Assembly (NCBI GenBank): GCA_012064415.1
Contig: SSNU01000039.1
Span: 154,265 to 218,264 of the forward strand
Direction: 5' to 3'
Source: Gyrodactylus bullatarudis
Lineage: Eukaryota > Platyhelminthes > Monogenea > Gyrodactylidea > Gyrodactylidae
DNA: 64,000 nt
The notes beneath the pieces were generated by a model that was not told the DNA's origin, did not search any database, and saw only the letters and a list, made by a program, of their open reading frames with translations. The translations under genes were made by a program, and so were the position numbers. Positions 34,168 to 47,607 of this stretch are shown here, in pieces (position 1 is the first letter of the stretch; each line of letters begins with the position of its first letter).

Positions 34168-35608
34168 TAAGTTTTCATAACCCTTAAAGTCCCAGAAAAT
34201 GTTTTTTCTTGACTCGCATTCAATCTACAGTTGTTTTAACGCAATTATTTTTGGTTCAAAAGTTATCGATCAAAAAATGACCCAAGACCTATGACCCTGG
34301 GAAGTAAGTTTTCGAAAAAAAACGTTTTAAACAAATATTAATTTTTATTTAGTATAGCGCGAGTGATAGAGCCAAGATCTTTGCGTATTCCAGGAGATTA
34401 ATAAATTTTCTATCGAATGGGTGGTGTGTGAATGATGACGTGTGATAGAAATAAAAAATAATTAAAGTAGTTAAAGTAGTTTTGGAAAATTTCCTCTAAT
34501 AAGAACTTTATCTCAAATTATTCAATGTTGGTGCCAATTTCATATCTGTGTGGCTTTCTTTTGTTAGTATAGACGATAAAATCAGAATAAATAGATCATA
34601 AATCAAAATGTAATTTTATCTGCTAAGCACACATTTGATATATTAAGGGGATGAATGGGCTATGATAGTTAGTATGAGTGATGGGAAATCGACATGTTTT
34701 TTTCCAGCATGTATACTACAAAAAATGATAGAGAATACCTAACTTACCAAGCCAGTACAGTATAATAAAAATGGTATGAGCGTTCCTCTTCTAGGCAAAT
34801 CATTATTCGTTTGATGGTAGACAGATTCCTCAGAAAGGTGTTGTTGTATGATGATGAAAAATTAATTTATTCCCCATTGCCCAACATGTCAAGGTGTTTT
34901 ATTGTGTTCTCCTGCCTTTTTGGCATAAATTGTTTACTTTTGTTCGAAAGGCACTTATTCGATACGCATGTTTTACATGCATTTATTTATTGCATAATTT
35001 CTCCCTTTATTGCATTGAAGCTCTCATTTTTTACTATTTCTAAGGAATTTTTGGAAACCGATTTACCGACTTGAGAAAAAAATTCAATTTCTAGTTAGCT
35101 CATTTTTCAATTTTTTTTACCCTTTAAGTCCCACTGGTTTATTTCTATCATATATCAGTCTAGCAACTCATTATTATTCATTCAAGCCTCAGAAAAATAC
35201 TTCGTTTGTGTCCCATTCGATAGGAAACTTATTAATCTCCTGGAATACGCAAATATTTTGGCTCTATCATTCCTCAAAATCATACAAAGAGAGTTGATTT
35301 TTTTTCAAAAAATTTATTTTTGTTTAAAACGTTTTTTTCGAAAACCTACTTCCCAGGGTCATAGGTAGAAAGTAAGATATCGGGTAATCATGCCCGTATA
35401 ATTCAAATATGCAATCCCCAGAACTCTATCTGCTATAGCTACAAAGATAGCCTGTTTTTGGAACGATAACTTTTGAACCAAAAATAATAATTGTATTAAA
35501 TCAACTGTAGATTAGTAATCAGCGTATTCACAAACCATGGGATAGAAAAAAGATTGAATGCGAGTCAAGAAAAACATTTTCTGGAACTTCAAGGGTTATG
35601 AAAACTTA
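34168..35608. mobile_element. Foldback family 4 element
   Basis: Ends TAAGTTTTCATAACCCTT (34168) and AAGGGTTATGAAAACTTA (35608) are inverted and identical. Arms 34168-34421 and 35212-35608 stay complementary through CTTGACTCGCATTCAATC, CTATGACCCTGGGAAGTA and ATTCCAGGAGATTAATAA. The right arm is longer because of insertions. The middle (34422-35211) has an 87-codon frame without recognisable features. Fragments of the same family occur at 37140-37280, 56940-57015 and 57700-58010. Confidence 0.75.
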
Positions 35609-37606
35609 CGGATGAAATTCCTTTCTGTAATTTTTAAGTATGTGAAGGATTGGTAAAACAGAATATGGTCGTTGATATTTTAGGAAACACTCCAAAAATC
35701 TTCAACTCAAAGTTTGAAAAAATTCAATAATCGCGCCATCTTAAAATCGCCAAATTTTATCGAGAATAGCTGTATAAAAACAGTAAATCATCATTGATTC
35801 ATTAAAGAAAGAATGGCGTCTTTGCAATAGATATCTGATAAACCTTATCGAGACGATAAGAAAACAAATCTAGAAAAAGACTCAAAATTTATATAGGACC
35901 ATTCTAAATGTGATTCTAATGGAAATTCTATTCAATAAGGATTCATATGACCCCACCTAAGAAAGTCGATTATCTATTAAATTTCCCATTTACTAATAAG
36001 TAGATGAAAACCAAATTTTACTAATCTTGGTTATTTTATCCAAATTTAGATATCTCTTTGAGACTTTTTGGTATTTTTCGCATTTGTTTAGCGTGAATTA
36101 TAGAATAGATTATGTGATATTGTTGAGACCTGCGTAATAACTGAGAATTTCCTACTTTAAATGATCGCCATATATAGGGTTAAATATCGAAACGACAAAC
36201 CAATGGATCTTTCAAGTCTCCCGTTAAACATGATCTGAGCACGAATAGGTTCGATCAAGCAGAACCTTTAATAACTCTTATCGAGTAATGAATGGGTATT
36301 TTACTGTTATTTTGGAATCCTTTGTGTGTCTCCCTTTAGTAAACCAGGGAATTTGGAAACTCAGTATTCAGACTCCCTGATTGGCTGTTAACTAATCAAA
36401 TGAAAAATTAGTCTGCAAACTCACTAGTTGTTATCAAATGGTTCTGCAAATTTTTTCAAGTTTCCAGATTCACTATGACTAGTGAACACTGAAAAGCTAA
36501 TCAGGGAATACCGAGTTTCCAAATTTCCCTTCAAAAGGTTTCAAAATCGTGTGACTTTTTTGTTAATTTTTCCATGCCTATACTGTATGGGGATCTTGGA
36601 TCATCAGACTGAAAATTTAATTAAATATTCTTGTGAGTTTGAAGATGGAAAAAAGCAAGTGTCGTAATAATAGTATAATCTTTTTTCCCACCGACACCTC
36701 AAGATTGTCTCTCATCGATCAAGGACGTAGAATAAAAAATGTCATCTTTGCGACACTATCTAGTCTGATTATGAGTAATAATAACAAGCTTGACACATGA
36801 CTCGTATTATAGTTTGGTGAGGATGAGCCTGTCTCAAGATTAATTATTGAAATATTTTCGTCTGGTCTGAGTGTATAGACAGGTGTCTTGATGATTTCTT
36901 ATTCATGAGGGAATGATTCCCATTTTCACGAGAGTTTCTAGGGAGCTCAAATGCTGATATGCCGATAATATTCTTATGAATGGTTCCAGACTACTTTAAG
37001 AGAACTGGTGGATCATTTTCCTCTAATGGCTCTTGATCTCGGTTCAGATCGCGTTTTAAGGGGAAAGTTTTTTTGGGGAAAAATTTGAAATCCAATTGAA
37101 TTCTTGGGTATGTTTATTGAAAAACCTCAATAAAGAAAATACTTCGTGCGATAGAAAATCTATAAAATTCTAGAATATGCAAAAATCTCAGCTCTATAAT
37201 TATATAAAAACGTTAATTTTTTTTCAAAAACTAATTTTTGTTTAAAACGTTTTTTTGAAAGACCTTAGAATTCAAATTTGCAATCGTCAGAGCTTTAAAA
37301 ATGATTCAATTACTGATCAATAACTCGTAATCAGCGTATTAAACCTATACGAAATATACCTAGTCCGTGTCATGGATACAATGTCTAGGATTTTTTTTAA
37401 ACGTTTTGAATCAAGTTTCAAATTTCTCTATTAAATCATAAATATACTACTTATTTTTAAAGTTCAAGTAGGTAGACATGGATGAGCCACTGTACTATCA
37501 TATTATATTCGAAAAATCTAGAGTCTCACAAAGAAATATCAATGCAAGTCTTTGTTCCCAATCTTCCATATTACACATTTCAAGGTGGAGAGGGGAGAGA
37601 TGTCAT
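35609..37606. other. Non-coding stretch
   Basis: No gene is recognised. It contains copy 2 of the 33-bp repeat, a family 4 fragment (about 37140-37280) and no complete element. Confidence 0.35.
36120..36152 (+). repeat. 33-bp exact repeat, copy 2
   Basis: Identical to 27385-27417 on the same strand, 8.7 kb away. Confidence 0.7.
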
Positions 37607-38306
37607 CTAATTGATATAAAGTGGGGAATCTATGATTTTTTCAGAAAATTCGATTATTTCATCAGGAATTCGAATTTGTTGAAGATTTTTTCGCGATCCT
37701 ACTCACTTTTACCAGATGAAGAAAAAAATTATTTTTATAAAAAATATGGTCATTTTTCAGATTTCAATTTGACGCCAAAATCCTACTTTTTCGAACTTTG
37801 AGCTGAAATTTTCTATTGAACTGAAAGTGGGAGAGTGATCGAAAAAGTTTTTTTCATGATCAAGGCTAGACAAGAAAATCAATTCAACTGAATCTGATCT
37901 GATGCATAATCACATTATCGTTTGGGAACTGAATTTCTATTTTTTGATCAGTTTCACTACTTGGGAACCAAGGAAATCCCTCGAAAATGCGTAAACTGTG
38001 GTTAATTTGACGGTGCTATTCAGCTTTATTTTCTAATCTTGATCCTGAAAATCAATTTTTGATCACTCTCCTACTTCAAATCAATAAAAAATTTCAGCTC
38101 AGAGTTTGAAAAAATGGGATTTTGGCACCAAATTGAAATCTGAAAAATGACCATATTTTTTATAAAAATAATTTTTCTTGAGAATCTTTTTCTTCATCTG
38201 GTAAAAGTGAGTAGGATCGCGAAAAAATCTTCAACAAATTCGAATTCTTGATGAAATAATCGAGATTTCTGTAAAAATTATAGATTCCCAACTTTATATC
38301 AATTAG
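37607..38306. mobile_element. Foldback family 1 element, full length
   Basis: The clearest copy: CTAATTGATATAAAGTGGGG at the left and ACTTTATATCAATTAG at the right are inverted. Complementarity continues inward through GATTTTTTC/GTAAAAATT, the GGTCATTTTTCAG block and the AATCTTGATCCTG block. About 700 bp. No transposase. A long frame at 37478-37801 is an artefact of the repeat. Confidence 0.85.
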
Positions 38307-38881
38307 TTTAATAAATGGATTCTCTAAATCATCCATATAACCAACTCTTCTCTTCCAGGCAATGTCATATCAAAAATTGAAAACTGAAAAAAATGGTATT
38401 CCCGTTATCTTTCATGATTAATTAATGTCCCCCAGAGTTGAATGGTAAAGAAAAACATTCTCAATGACTCCGATATACTACTGCTTCTGCTGCTACACAA
38501 TATCAGAGACCACTTGGATAAAATTTGCAGATATAATTTATTATTATTATTATTTCTTGCATATGTTTTTAAAAATAATTCCTAGCCCACCTCGTTTTCT
38601 ATTTTACCTCTGTTCTTATTTTTATAGAGAAGGAAAAACATTAATTTTGAAAAGAATGACAGATTATCAAAAAGGGAAAAATGTAATAATTCATCCATTT
38701 TTTATCCAACTTATCTGGTCAGATAACTCTGATCTTTGCCGAGAGAGAGAGAGACTTTTAGTTTTTTTGATGGATTGCCATTTACATTCTCTTCCCATTT
38801 GGACAGTTTCGTCTGATTAAAAAGGAATTTTACAAATACCAGATTTCAATATACACTTCTACGACTTTTTTAAATGACTTG
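38307..38881. other. Non-coding stretch
   Basis: A 118-codon plus-strand frame (38464-38820) includes a GAGAGA run and low-complexity TAT repeats. No domain or splice context is visible, so it is not called as a gene. Confidence 0.35.
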
Positions 38882-39060
38882 TTAACCCTTTCGTAGCCGA
38901 TGAACATTTATGTCCATTTTTAAAATATTTTCGAACCTTAATAGCTCTATTAAGTTGGCGGATTTCTAGATCACATAAAGTTTAGGTTGAAGCCCAAATC
39001 TGCAGCTTGCCTTCGTAATATTTTTATCGAACTATTTAATGAGGAATTCATTAAGAGGAT
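38882..39060. mobile_element. piggyBac-type MITE, truncated copy
   Basis: Begins TTAACCCTTTCGTAGCCGAT and aligns with the reverse complement of the right half of the element at 49653-49868 (ATGTCCAT, TTCGAACCTT). The other end is absent. Confidence 0.55.
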
Positions 39061-39360
39061 AAGAAGACTAGGGAATATATAGGTATGAAGCTTTTATTTC
39101 ACCAAATCTCGTCAGACTAGTTATTTATACAGAAAATTGGTACATTAATGGAATCATCTGATTGGTTGATCAGGTTCACCTTTTGAGTTGATGTTGACGA
39201 GGAGAGGTAGGGACTGCAATCATCGTTTGGTAAGGAAAGAGTCTATTTGTAACTGCCCACTGCATCCTTTCCTTTTCGTTCCCTTTTTTCTAATTGCTGG
39301 CTTTTCATTGATTGGCTTGAAACTGATAATTACTGGATGAGAAATAATTTAATATTCTTA

Positions 39361-39530
39361 CAGTAAAAATTTTTCTATTGAAACATCTTGTTTTTATTGA
39401 AACACAGTGAATTTTCACATTTTAATAAAAGCTCACTTTTTTTCCTATCTAAATGTATAGATCACTTGCTGCATTCTGATTGGTCGAGATAAATATTACT
39501 TAATTAGGGGGCAAATATTCGTGTTTGAAG
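39361..39530. mobile_element. Tc1/mariner-type MITE, partial copy
   Basis: TA (39359-39360) then CAGTAAAAATTTTTCTATTG. The core is inverted relative to the terminal part (GCATTCTGATTGGTCGAG) and the right end stops after ATTCGTGTTTGA. A rearranged member of the family at 12014 and 48563. Confidence 0.6.
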
Positions 39531-41175
39531 GAAAATTTAAATTAAGAATAGAATAAAAAACATTTAGATTACCCTGATAAAAATCGTTTGGACTCACACA
39601 TTATCTCGAGTAGTTAAAAATAATAAAATTTCTCTTATTTTTCATGAATATTAAAATTCTGATCGGTAAAAGAACGTTTTTAATTTGAGAATTTTCACAA
39701 TTCCAGAAGTAAGAAAAGGTATTTTGAAGCGGAATTTGATGGAATGGTATTTAGATATCCGAAGATTAAATTTATCCTATCGATAGGTGTTTTTAGAAAT
39801 TTTGGAAAATTTCGTCCAAGTCTAATTTAACTTTAACGTTGTAGCCTACCCGAATTCTGCTCCATTCTCCTTTATTCCGAAAGACATAAATAACAAATTT
39901 AAATGAAAGCTATTCTTTTTTTGATTCTCTACCCATCTTATTATTTATTTCATCCAATTCAAACATTTCATTCAATGTTTTACTTATGTGCAATACTGAC
40001 GATGATAGCAATGGTGGAGGAGAGAGTTATGGATGGTTGGTTACTTTCTGCTTACTGCCAACTGACTTTTTACCCAATTGACATGGATTATTTATGTTCC
40101 ATCATTCAAAAATTATGTATATTTCTCTATGTTGTAGGATGATTTGAATTCATTCATCTTTTTTTTGAGACTTTAGAAAGCATCTTTCGAGTATCAATAG
40201 GAGAATAAATCATTTAATAAATTGCGTTAGATTACTTTGTATTTATTCCAAGTTTACAAGTTTGAGGGATTTACAATCAAATGAGCCAGTAAGATGATGT
40301 AATAAATGAAAATTCCACATAGAATTTCATCTGATCTGGCCATTTTTGAATAATTGAGGCTGATTGATATGAAGTGGAGGATCAATTAGGCCGTTTTTTT
40401 GAATTTTGAAAATGTACCAAATTAGACGAATTTAGCCATAGAGATAGCAAATATCTTACTGTATCCGAGAAAAAGTTAGAGTTCAAGATTTTGGATAATT
40501 TGCCTTCGTGATAATCTCATAGTAACGACGAACTTCAGTGAACTTCGAATTCTTCGTCTAATCTTGATCCCAAATATGAGTACTTTACTGGTTCAAATTA
40601 TCGAAAACGATGAAAATATCGGGTTCAAAAGTTAAAAAAGTGAAAATTATCAATGAAATAAATTGGGGATTTGTCGTCTAATCAAAATCTGAAAAATGAC
40701 CATATTCTTGTCTCTAAATGGTAAAACATGATCTGGATTCCTAAAAATCTTCAACATTTTCGATTTCTTGATAAAAACAATAGATTCCTAGCTTGAATTT
40801 TCATTTTGAAATATATTCAACGAACCATAAAATGTGGAAATTACAGCGTTTTGAAACTTTAAACCTACTAACTGTACAGAGATGAGTCTGAATAGGAAAT
40901 TAAGGCGTCTTCATCTGCTTCATCCGAGGGTTTTCATATTTAGTCACTCTCTAATGGAATAGAGACTTGCTAATATCCAACAGGTCTCCATCAAAAAGAT
41001 CTCTTATTCAATACAAGAAATCTCATCGAGATAAAATCATGAATAATTACACAACTTAGAGTTTACTTTCCACGTTTATTTTGTATTGGTAAAGCTCTAA
41101 AACGTTATTGATTAAGTCAACCTCTGATCAAAGTCTAAACTATTTCATAAAAAATGGACTCCTTGAGTTAAGAGT
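39531..41175. other. Non-coding, repeat fragments
   Basis: Contains a single arm related to the 47-kb palindrome (about 39710-39830) and mixed family 1/2 pieces (40365-40800). No gene is recognised; the 79-codon frame at 39903 has no supporting features. Confidence 0.35.
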
Positions 41176-41610
41176 TTGAAAAGAACTTTTTCATCGCATC
41201 TCAAATGCAACTCACCAAGCAATATTTTACAAAACTTTCAAACTATTTACTCCTTTTTTAAGCAATGCATACTACCCCATCTGGACTATGGAACCTCCCT
41301 CCTATCCAACCTCCCTGCCGGAACAATTAAGAAAACTGAGAACCTTCAATTTCAATTCCTCCGTTCATGTCTTGGCCCTTTCTCATATAAACAACTTCTA
41401 GCCAAGGCTGATCTCTACCCCATCTGGCTGAGGAGAATCGCAATTTCTGCTGTACTCTATCACAAAATCCCGCCTGCTGCCAATCGAAATTACCACCTTC
41501 GCTCCTCTAGGGGTTTTACGATCCTTCTTACAACGCTTCATCCCTTAAGACACAGATTTCAACTTAATTTTGTTGTTTATTCCTATTATTTTTACTTACG
41601 TACCAGATAA
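41176..41610 (+). pseudogene. Non-LTR retrotransposon (LINE) 3' fragment
   Basis: Encodes a post-reverse-transcriptase segment typical of Jockey/RTE-like LINEs: CILPHLDYGTSLLSNLPAGT, IKKTENLQFQFLRS, then LLAKADLYPIWLRRIA. The pattern 'Y..CILPHLDYG....NL....I.K.E..Q..FLR' is characteristic of this region. Only about 140 codons survive, without catalytic motifs. It stands alone among non-coding repeats and is a dead fragment. Confidence 0.65.
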
Positions 41611-44089
41611 TCATAACTATTTTACTAACTGTTTCAGATAAAAACCTTATATATATATATTTTAACAGAAACCGAAAGAATTATCTAGAAGATAGCAATG
41701 TCAATCTTCAGAAATAACATGCCTTTAAAATGAAGTTTTACAGGGTCAAAATGAGTGAATTTTTGATTTATCAAGATCCTTTAACCCTTCATGTCCCATT
41801 ATTCCACCAGTGGAAAACAAAACTTTCTTGAGCGATGATTTAAATTTTTTTTCACCCCTTAATTTTTAAATGAAAATTTCTCAAGCTAAATTTTTCTTTA
41901 ATTGGGTTTCTTGGATAAATAAGTTCCATTAATTAATTAAGAAATTGATTTTTTCAGTCATAACTTTTTCTTGGCCCTCATAGTCTCAATGTCAATTGAC
42001 AAAGGAAGAATTTGAGGAGTACTCAATCAAGGTTATCTTTCTGCCACATCTATCTTGTCAATGCAGTACTGTCCTTTTATGATTGAATATGACCAAGTAG
42101 TAGAGGATAATTCCTTCTACGCATTTGGATATATATCGAGTGTTAAATATACTTGAATATATATACATTCTGAAAATAATACGAAGAGAGGTGAGGTGGA
42201 TATATATAAAGAGATATGTGGGTAGACAGTTTGTTATATGCATCAATCTTTCTTTTCTCTACACAGTTGAGATATCTTGCCTTTTTACCAATTTCAATCA
42301 AAGGGAAGGCTGTCACTATTCGGCTTGTCGCTTTCATCAATAAAACTTGTCAACTGGAATGAAATATTAGTTTGCATTTCATATTCATATCTTTGCCTTT
42401 GTTGTTTACGAGTAAGGAACAAACACAAGAGACAAATAATTAATCAAATTCAACATTTCCCCAAACAAAAATCAACTGGCTTCTAATTATGATAATACCA
42501 GCTATTTTATCAGTTTTTCAAGGAATATTCTTAGTATTTACTGAAAGGGTAAAATGACAGGTTCTTGTATTTTCTAAAAACTCTAAATCTCTATGTCGTC
42601 AATTTATTAGGAGTCAGAGCGATATGAAGAACAGGAATAAAAATATTTTTCGAAAGCGACAATCAAATAAATCTATAAATTTATGTCTTGGGGCTAGAAA
42701 TTTTGTTGAAGCGATCAAATACTCATATTTTGGATCAAAATAAGTAAAGAATTTAGAGAAATTTGTCATTTTCAAGAAATAGCTAGATTTCTGGGTTATT
42801 TTTCCTCTTGAATGCCTCACAAATTATACACTTATACGTCTTAGCGTGTATCTAATTTATTTAGGTAGTAAAAATTAATCCAAGGCATAGGAACATTTCA
42901 ACTTTATTAAGGCTCTTTAATCAAGCCAGAGTTATGGGTATTGAAAGTCCAACACTCAGATCACTGGACCATTTCTACCATGTTCTAGAACAGTATTTGT
43001 CTTAATAAACGTTATTTTCGAACCAAGTAACTCTTCAGGACATTTTGTTCAACATTGATAGTCTCTTTTACATTCGTTTCATTAATCTTTAAATTTTTCC
43101 TGGCTCATGAAAGTCAATTTCTTTCTCCAATTTGGCTGCAAACATTGGAAGATTTGAATATTTCCGCATTTTATGGGTTTACTTCATCAACACTGCTTGA
43201 CTGGCTCATATTCTTCATGTGAAAGAAAAATTTATTTTTTATGGCATTATCAACTCAACGTTTAAAATAATGAGGCTAACTCGAGATTTGAAATATGTAA
43301 AAATTCCAAAGAATCTTGATCAAAAAATTGTGTTTTGTAAAAATGGTAAATTCTCATATTCTTTATATCACCAATAGTTATAACTAGCTTCATGTTTAAC
43401 AGAGACAATGATTGATTTACAAACACAATCGTAAATGTGATCCAAAGGAATGTAAATAAAAAAGGGGTAGAAGAGCCCAAGTATTTGTCAAACTTGTAAA
43501 AGAAGTAAGACCCCTTAGAAAGGATAAAAATCATTTACATATTATGAAATAAAGGTTTCCGTGCAAATCATTCTTTCGCATTTTCATTTGATTTAATAAA
43601 TCTGGATTAGAAATATAAGATATATTATATCTATAAATGACATTCTTTTTTGAAATCATTCTTTATCCACCCCTTCTACAACATACAAATCACATTTATC
43701 AGCGGAAATATTCGGGCATCTCTTCCCTGCTTGCTTTTCAAAAAAGTATGGGTTTGAATAAATAAATGACTTTGTAATTTATAAATAGGACATGAATAAA
43801 GGATATTCCTCTGCGTATTAGGAGGATTTGAAAGCCAAAAAAATAGGGAATAGGATACAATTCAGGTTTTCAATTCGTATTGTTGTGATAAATTTCTCTA
43901 TTTGGAGATGTTCTATTCAAAGTAATGATTAGAGCACCAAATAGTGACAAAAATAATAGATTCAGCTGATTCAGTCCCATATTCGAATTGACTATTCATT
44001 AGAGAATTTAAATAAAACCCACTATTTAATTATTATGAAATGAATGAATGATTCTCTGGTATACCAGACTTGTTCATAAAGTTGGTTGA
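41611..44089. other. Gene-free AT-rich stretch
   Basis: A TTAACCCTTCATGTCCCATT sequence at 41770 resembles a piggyBac-type terminus, but no partner was seen. Several short frames near 42058-42486 overlap on both strands without features. No gene supported. Confidence 0.35.
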
Positions 44090-44435
44090 TCTATGATTTT
44101 TACAGAAATCTCGATATTTTCATCAAGAATTAGAATTTTTTAAAGATATTTTGGAATCCTACTCATGTTGCCCACTTTTACCAGTTGAAGAAAATAATTC
44201 TGTAAAAATTTTTTAATGAAGTTATCGAAGTTTCATTGATTTTTAAGTAGTGAAAATGATGAAAAAATCGAAATTCAGTTCCTAAAAAATAATGAGCTTA
44301 TTCATCAGATAAGATTCAGTTAAATAAATTTTCTTGTCTAATCTTTATCTGGAAAAAACCTCTTTTGATCAACCTTTAACTTTCAAATCAATAAAAATTT
44401 TCGGTTCAAAGTTCGAAAAAATTACTATATTTTTC
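44090..44435. repeat. Foldback family 1 fragment
   Basis: Includes TTGGAATCCTACTCATGTTG and the inverted internal half TCTAATCTTTATCTGG. Outer termini are missing on the right. Confidence 0.6.
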
Positions 44436-45654
44436 ATCATAAGTTACCTTATGAGTAAGCTATTACTAATGTTTTTTTCCCTGCTCAAATAATGGTTTTT
44501 GCCTATCGTCATTATTCTTAAGAGAATAATTTAGAAATAAATTCTATCCCCTCTAGAAATCAAGGCATGAGTTATGTTCCACTCATACAAAATATCTTTA
44601 GATGGCAAAAACATAGATTGTAATCTGAATATAAGAGAGTGGGTGAACCATAATTTATGTTCTGATAAATGATAAATGTTTCCCATCCATTTGAGTCAAT
44701 ACTCTAAATATCTACCTATTAATATGAATAAATTATTAAGAATTATTAGAATTATCCTTCTATATTTTTTGTGTATAATGGAGTCTGTTCAACACCTTCT
44801 TGTAATTGTACTTTGATATATGTCATATTTCTCATTATTCTTTAATCTGAGAATAATTTAAATGATTTCCACAGGTTTGTATAGCACTTTCTAAATCCTC
44901 TTCCCCATTCATTTTCTTTGTTTTTAGGAAGCTTTTAGCTTGCAAAAATCTGTTCAAGATGAATTGGTTGATGAAAGTTCTGAAAAAAATCAATCAGGCC
45001 GAAATTAGAAAATTTTTTAAATCTCAGAAATGGATGAAATTTTCACTTTTTCAATACTTGAGCTTAAATTTTCTATCGATTTCGAAAATATAATACCTTC
45101 AACACCAAGCCTTCATTACAATTTGCCTAAAGAAGTTTGTCCCCAGATTGATTTTTCTTACAATTTTCAAGGTCTTCAAAAATTTTTTTTATGTATCCTT
45201 ATTTTCATGTTTTTTCTTCAATTCCGTTGAATAGTTGATTGTTTTTGGCATGTAAAAGACTATTTCTGTATTATTTGTAAATTCACATTAGTTGAGTAGG
45301 GTTTGAGAAACACTATACCATGAATGAATATTTACAAAACTTTTCGATATTTATCAGAATAAAGATAATTGCCAAAAGATTATTATTCAATGCGTATCGC
45401 ACTCATCATCTTTCTTCCCAATTTTGGCAGGTCTTCACAGGCCAAAGTATCATTTGGATATGTAATCGTGTTATAAATAAATATAGTCAATAAATGTAAA
45501 TAATAAAAAAACATCTATATTGCATAAATTTATCATCATAGTTTGTTTTTATTTCGCATTCAGAAATTATTATCATGTAATTCCCAAACAAGACGGCTTT
45601 CATATTTAATGATTAATGTAACATTATTTATTTGTAAAGGTTAACAAAAAGAGG
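44436..45654. other. Gene-free AT-rich stretch
   Basis: Nothing recognised beyond short foldback-like segments (44990-45080). Confidence 0.3.
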
Positions 45655-46152
45655 CTAGTTTAGAAGAGAATTTACTTTATTTTTACAAAAAATTCAATAT
45701 TTTTCTCCGGGTTCACAGGGAAAAATAACTTTTTCGAATTCTGAAACGGAATAAGCTAATAAGTTATTGATATTCAAAAAAAATTCAACCTGACCAAAAT
45801 TAGGCCGATTATTGGATTTCGAAAATGTACCAAATTTCCACTTTTTTCAACTTTTGATAACGAATACCTTACTGTTTCCGAGAAAAAGTTAGAGATCGAG
45901 ATTTTGGATAATTTGCCTTCGTGATAATCGAAAAATTCAAATGGTTCGGTTTTCCACAGTAATGACGAGCTTCAGTGAACTCATGCAGGTGAATTCGAAT
46001 TCTTCGTCTAATCTTGATCCCAAATATCAGTACTTTACTTGTTCGAATTATCGAAATCGATAAAAAATGGAATTCCAGTTGCTGTGAATCCGGAGTAAAA
46101 TATTGAGTTTTTTGAAAGTATAGTAAATTCTCATCTTTATTTCAATTAGGTT
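45655..46152. mobile_element. Foldback family 2 element
   Basis: Runs from AGAAGAGAATTTACTTTATT to AGTAAATTCTCATCTTTATT. It contains the family 2 internal blocks ATTTCGAAAATGTACCAAAT and GACGAGCTTCAGTGAACTCA. Confidence 0.65.
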
Positions 46153-47124
46153 TATAAGGGATCGCTTGATCTTTGGATATTGCGAAATTTATTGTATGTT
46201 TCATCAGAGGTTTGCTATTATGGAATAAAAAAGTATTTGATTTTTTTTTCGATAATTCTGTAATTCAATCAACCAATACCTTGAAATTAACCTTCTGTTT
46301 CACTCCAAAATGAAGACGAACATGTTTTATCATTACAAAAGTTACGTGATATTTCCTACCAAAGTTGAACAACTCATGGTCTACATTTGAGATGCATCTG
46401 GCCCTCATAAAAATGTCCAAACACCAAGCCCCTTTGCATTCATGTTGTTCATAACCGTGATAACAAATGAAATGCCAGAATGTATTTGTATATAACATTG
46501 GCGTGCATGCTAAAAACGAAGGCTACCGATTGTCAGTTTTTTTCATTTCAATAAATATCTATATTGAAAGAGGATATATAATATTTATCATCCGACATGA
46601 ATTCACAATGACATCTGAAGCCAAAAGAAACAAAATTTTCATGGCCATCAACAACATGAGGCCCAAATATATAATAAATGTGACACGAGAGGGTGAATTG
46701 ACATTTAAAAGTTGTGATATATGCTTATTTGATTATACCGCTAAGCAGTTTTTGATGTAATTCGAAAAAAGTTTGCAAATTGATAAAAGGCTGGATTATA
46801 TTTTGGACCTCTTCACAATGAGAAAAAGGATACTAGAAGATTGATAAGGAATTTGTATTTCACATGTGAATTTATTCTGTAAAAACTATAGAGTGCTTCA
46901 TTACTTATCATTAGCATAGTGGATTTCTCACTTTTGATAACCTCAGTTTTTATGTTACCATCGAGAAGTCTTCAGAGATGTCTTTGAGAAATATGACTAA
47001 ATGACTCTCAATAAAACCATATTGAAAATAACGCTCCAAAAAATATTACTAAAAGTTGATTTAATCGTAATATAACCAACCTTTTTTCCGAAGTCTCTAC
47101 CAGTCGTTTCGGGACCTATATAGT
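46153..47124. other. Gene-free stretch
   Basis: Overlapping frames on both strands at 46265-46760 have no recognisable motif. No gene called. Confidence 0.3.
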
Positions 47125-47607
47125 GGACTTGGACGAAATTTTGCCAAATTACTTAAATTGCCCATCGATATGAAAAAACCTATCTTCAAGTATTTAAATA
47201 TAATCCCACCAAATTTCGCTTCAAAATACCTTTTCATGCTTCTAGAATAAGATAAACAAAATTGTGAAAATTTTCAAATTTAAAGCGTTTTTTGAGCTAT
47301 CGAAATTGTAATATTCATGAAAAATAAGAGAAATTTCGTTTTGAGCTATTGAAACAACAATTTTAAAAGGATTTAAGTCATTTTACAACTTTATGTAAAG
47401 AAATAATGTGAATTCAAGTTAAAATTATAGATATAAAACAATAAAAAACGTTCTAAATTTGAAGATTTTCACTATTTTGTCTATCTTATTCCAGAAGCAA
47501 AAGGTATTTTGAAGCGAAATTTGGTGGGGTTATATTAAAATACTTGAAGATAGGTTTTTTCATATCGATGGGCAATTTAAGTAATTTGGCAAAATTTCGT
47601 CCAAGTC
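47125..47607. repeat. Palindrome (foldback family 5)
   Basis: 47125-47254 is the reverse complement of 47482-47607 with few changes: GACTTGGACGAAATTTTGCC versus GGCAAAATTTCGTCCAAGTC. A single related arm lies near 39710-39830. Frames at 47486-47726 on both strands are palindrome artefacts. Confidence 0.75.

Noticed and set aside
37478..37801. 107-codon frame
   Set aside because: Lies inside a family 1 foldback element whose other copies have stops in this frame.
46265..46760. Overlapping frames on both strands
   Set aside because: No domain, no signal peptide, no composition shift relative to flanks.
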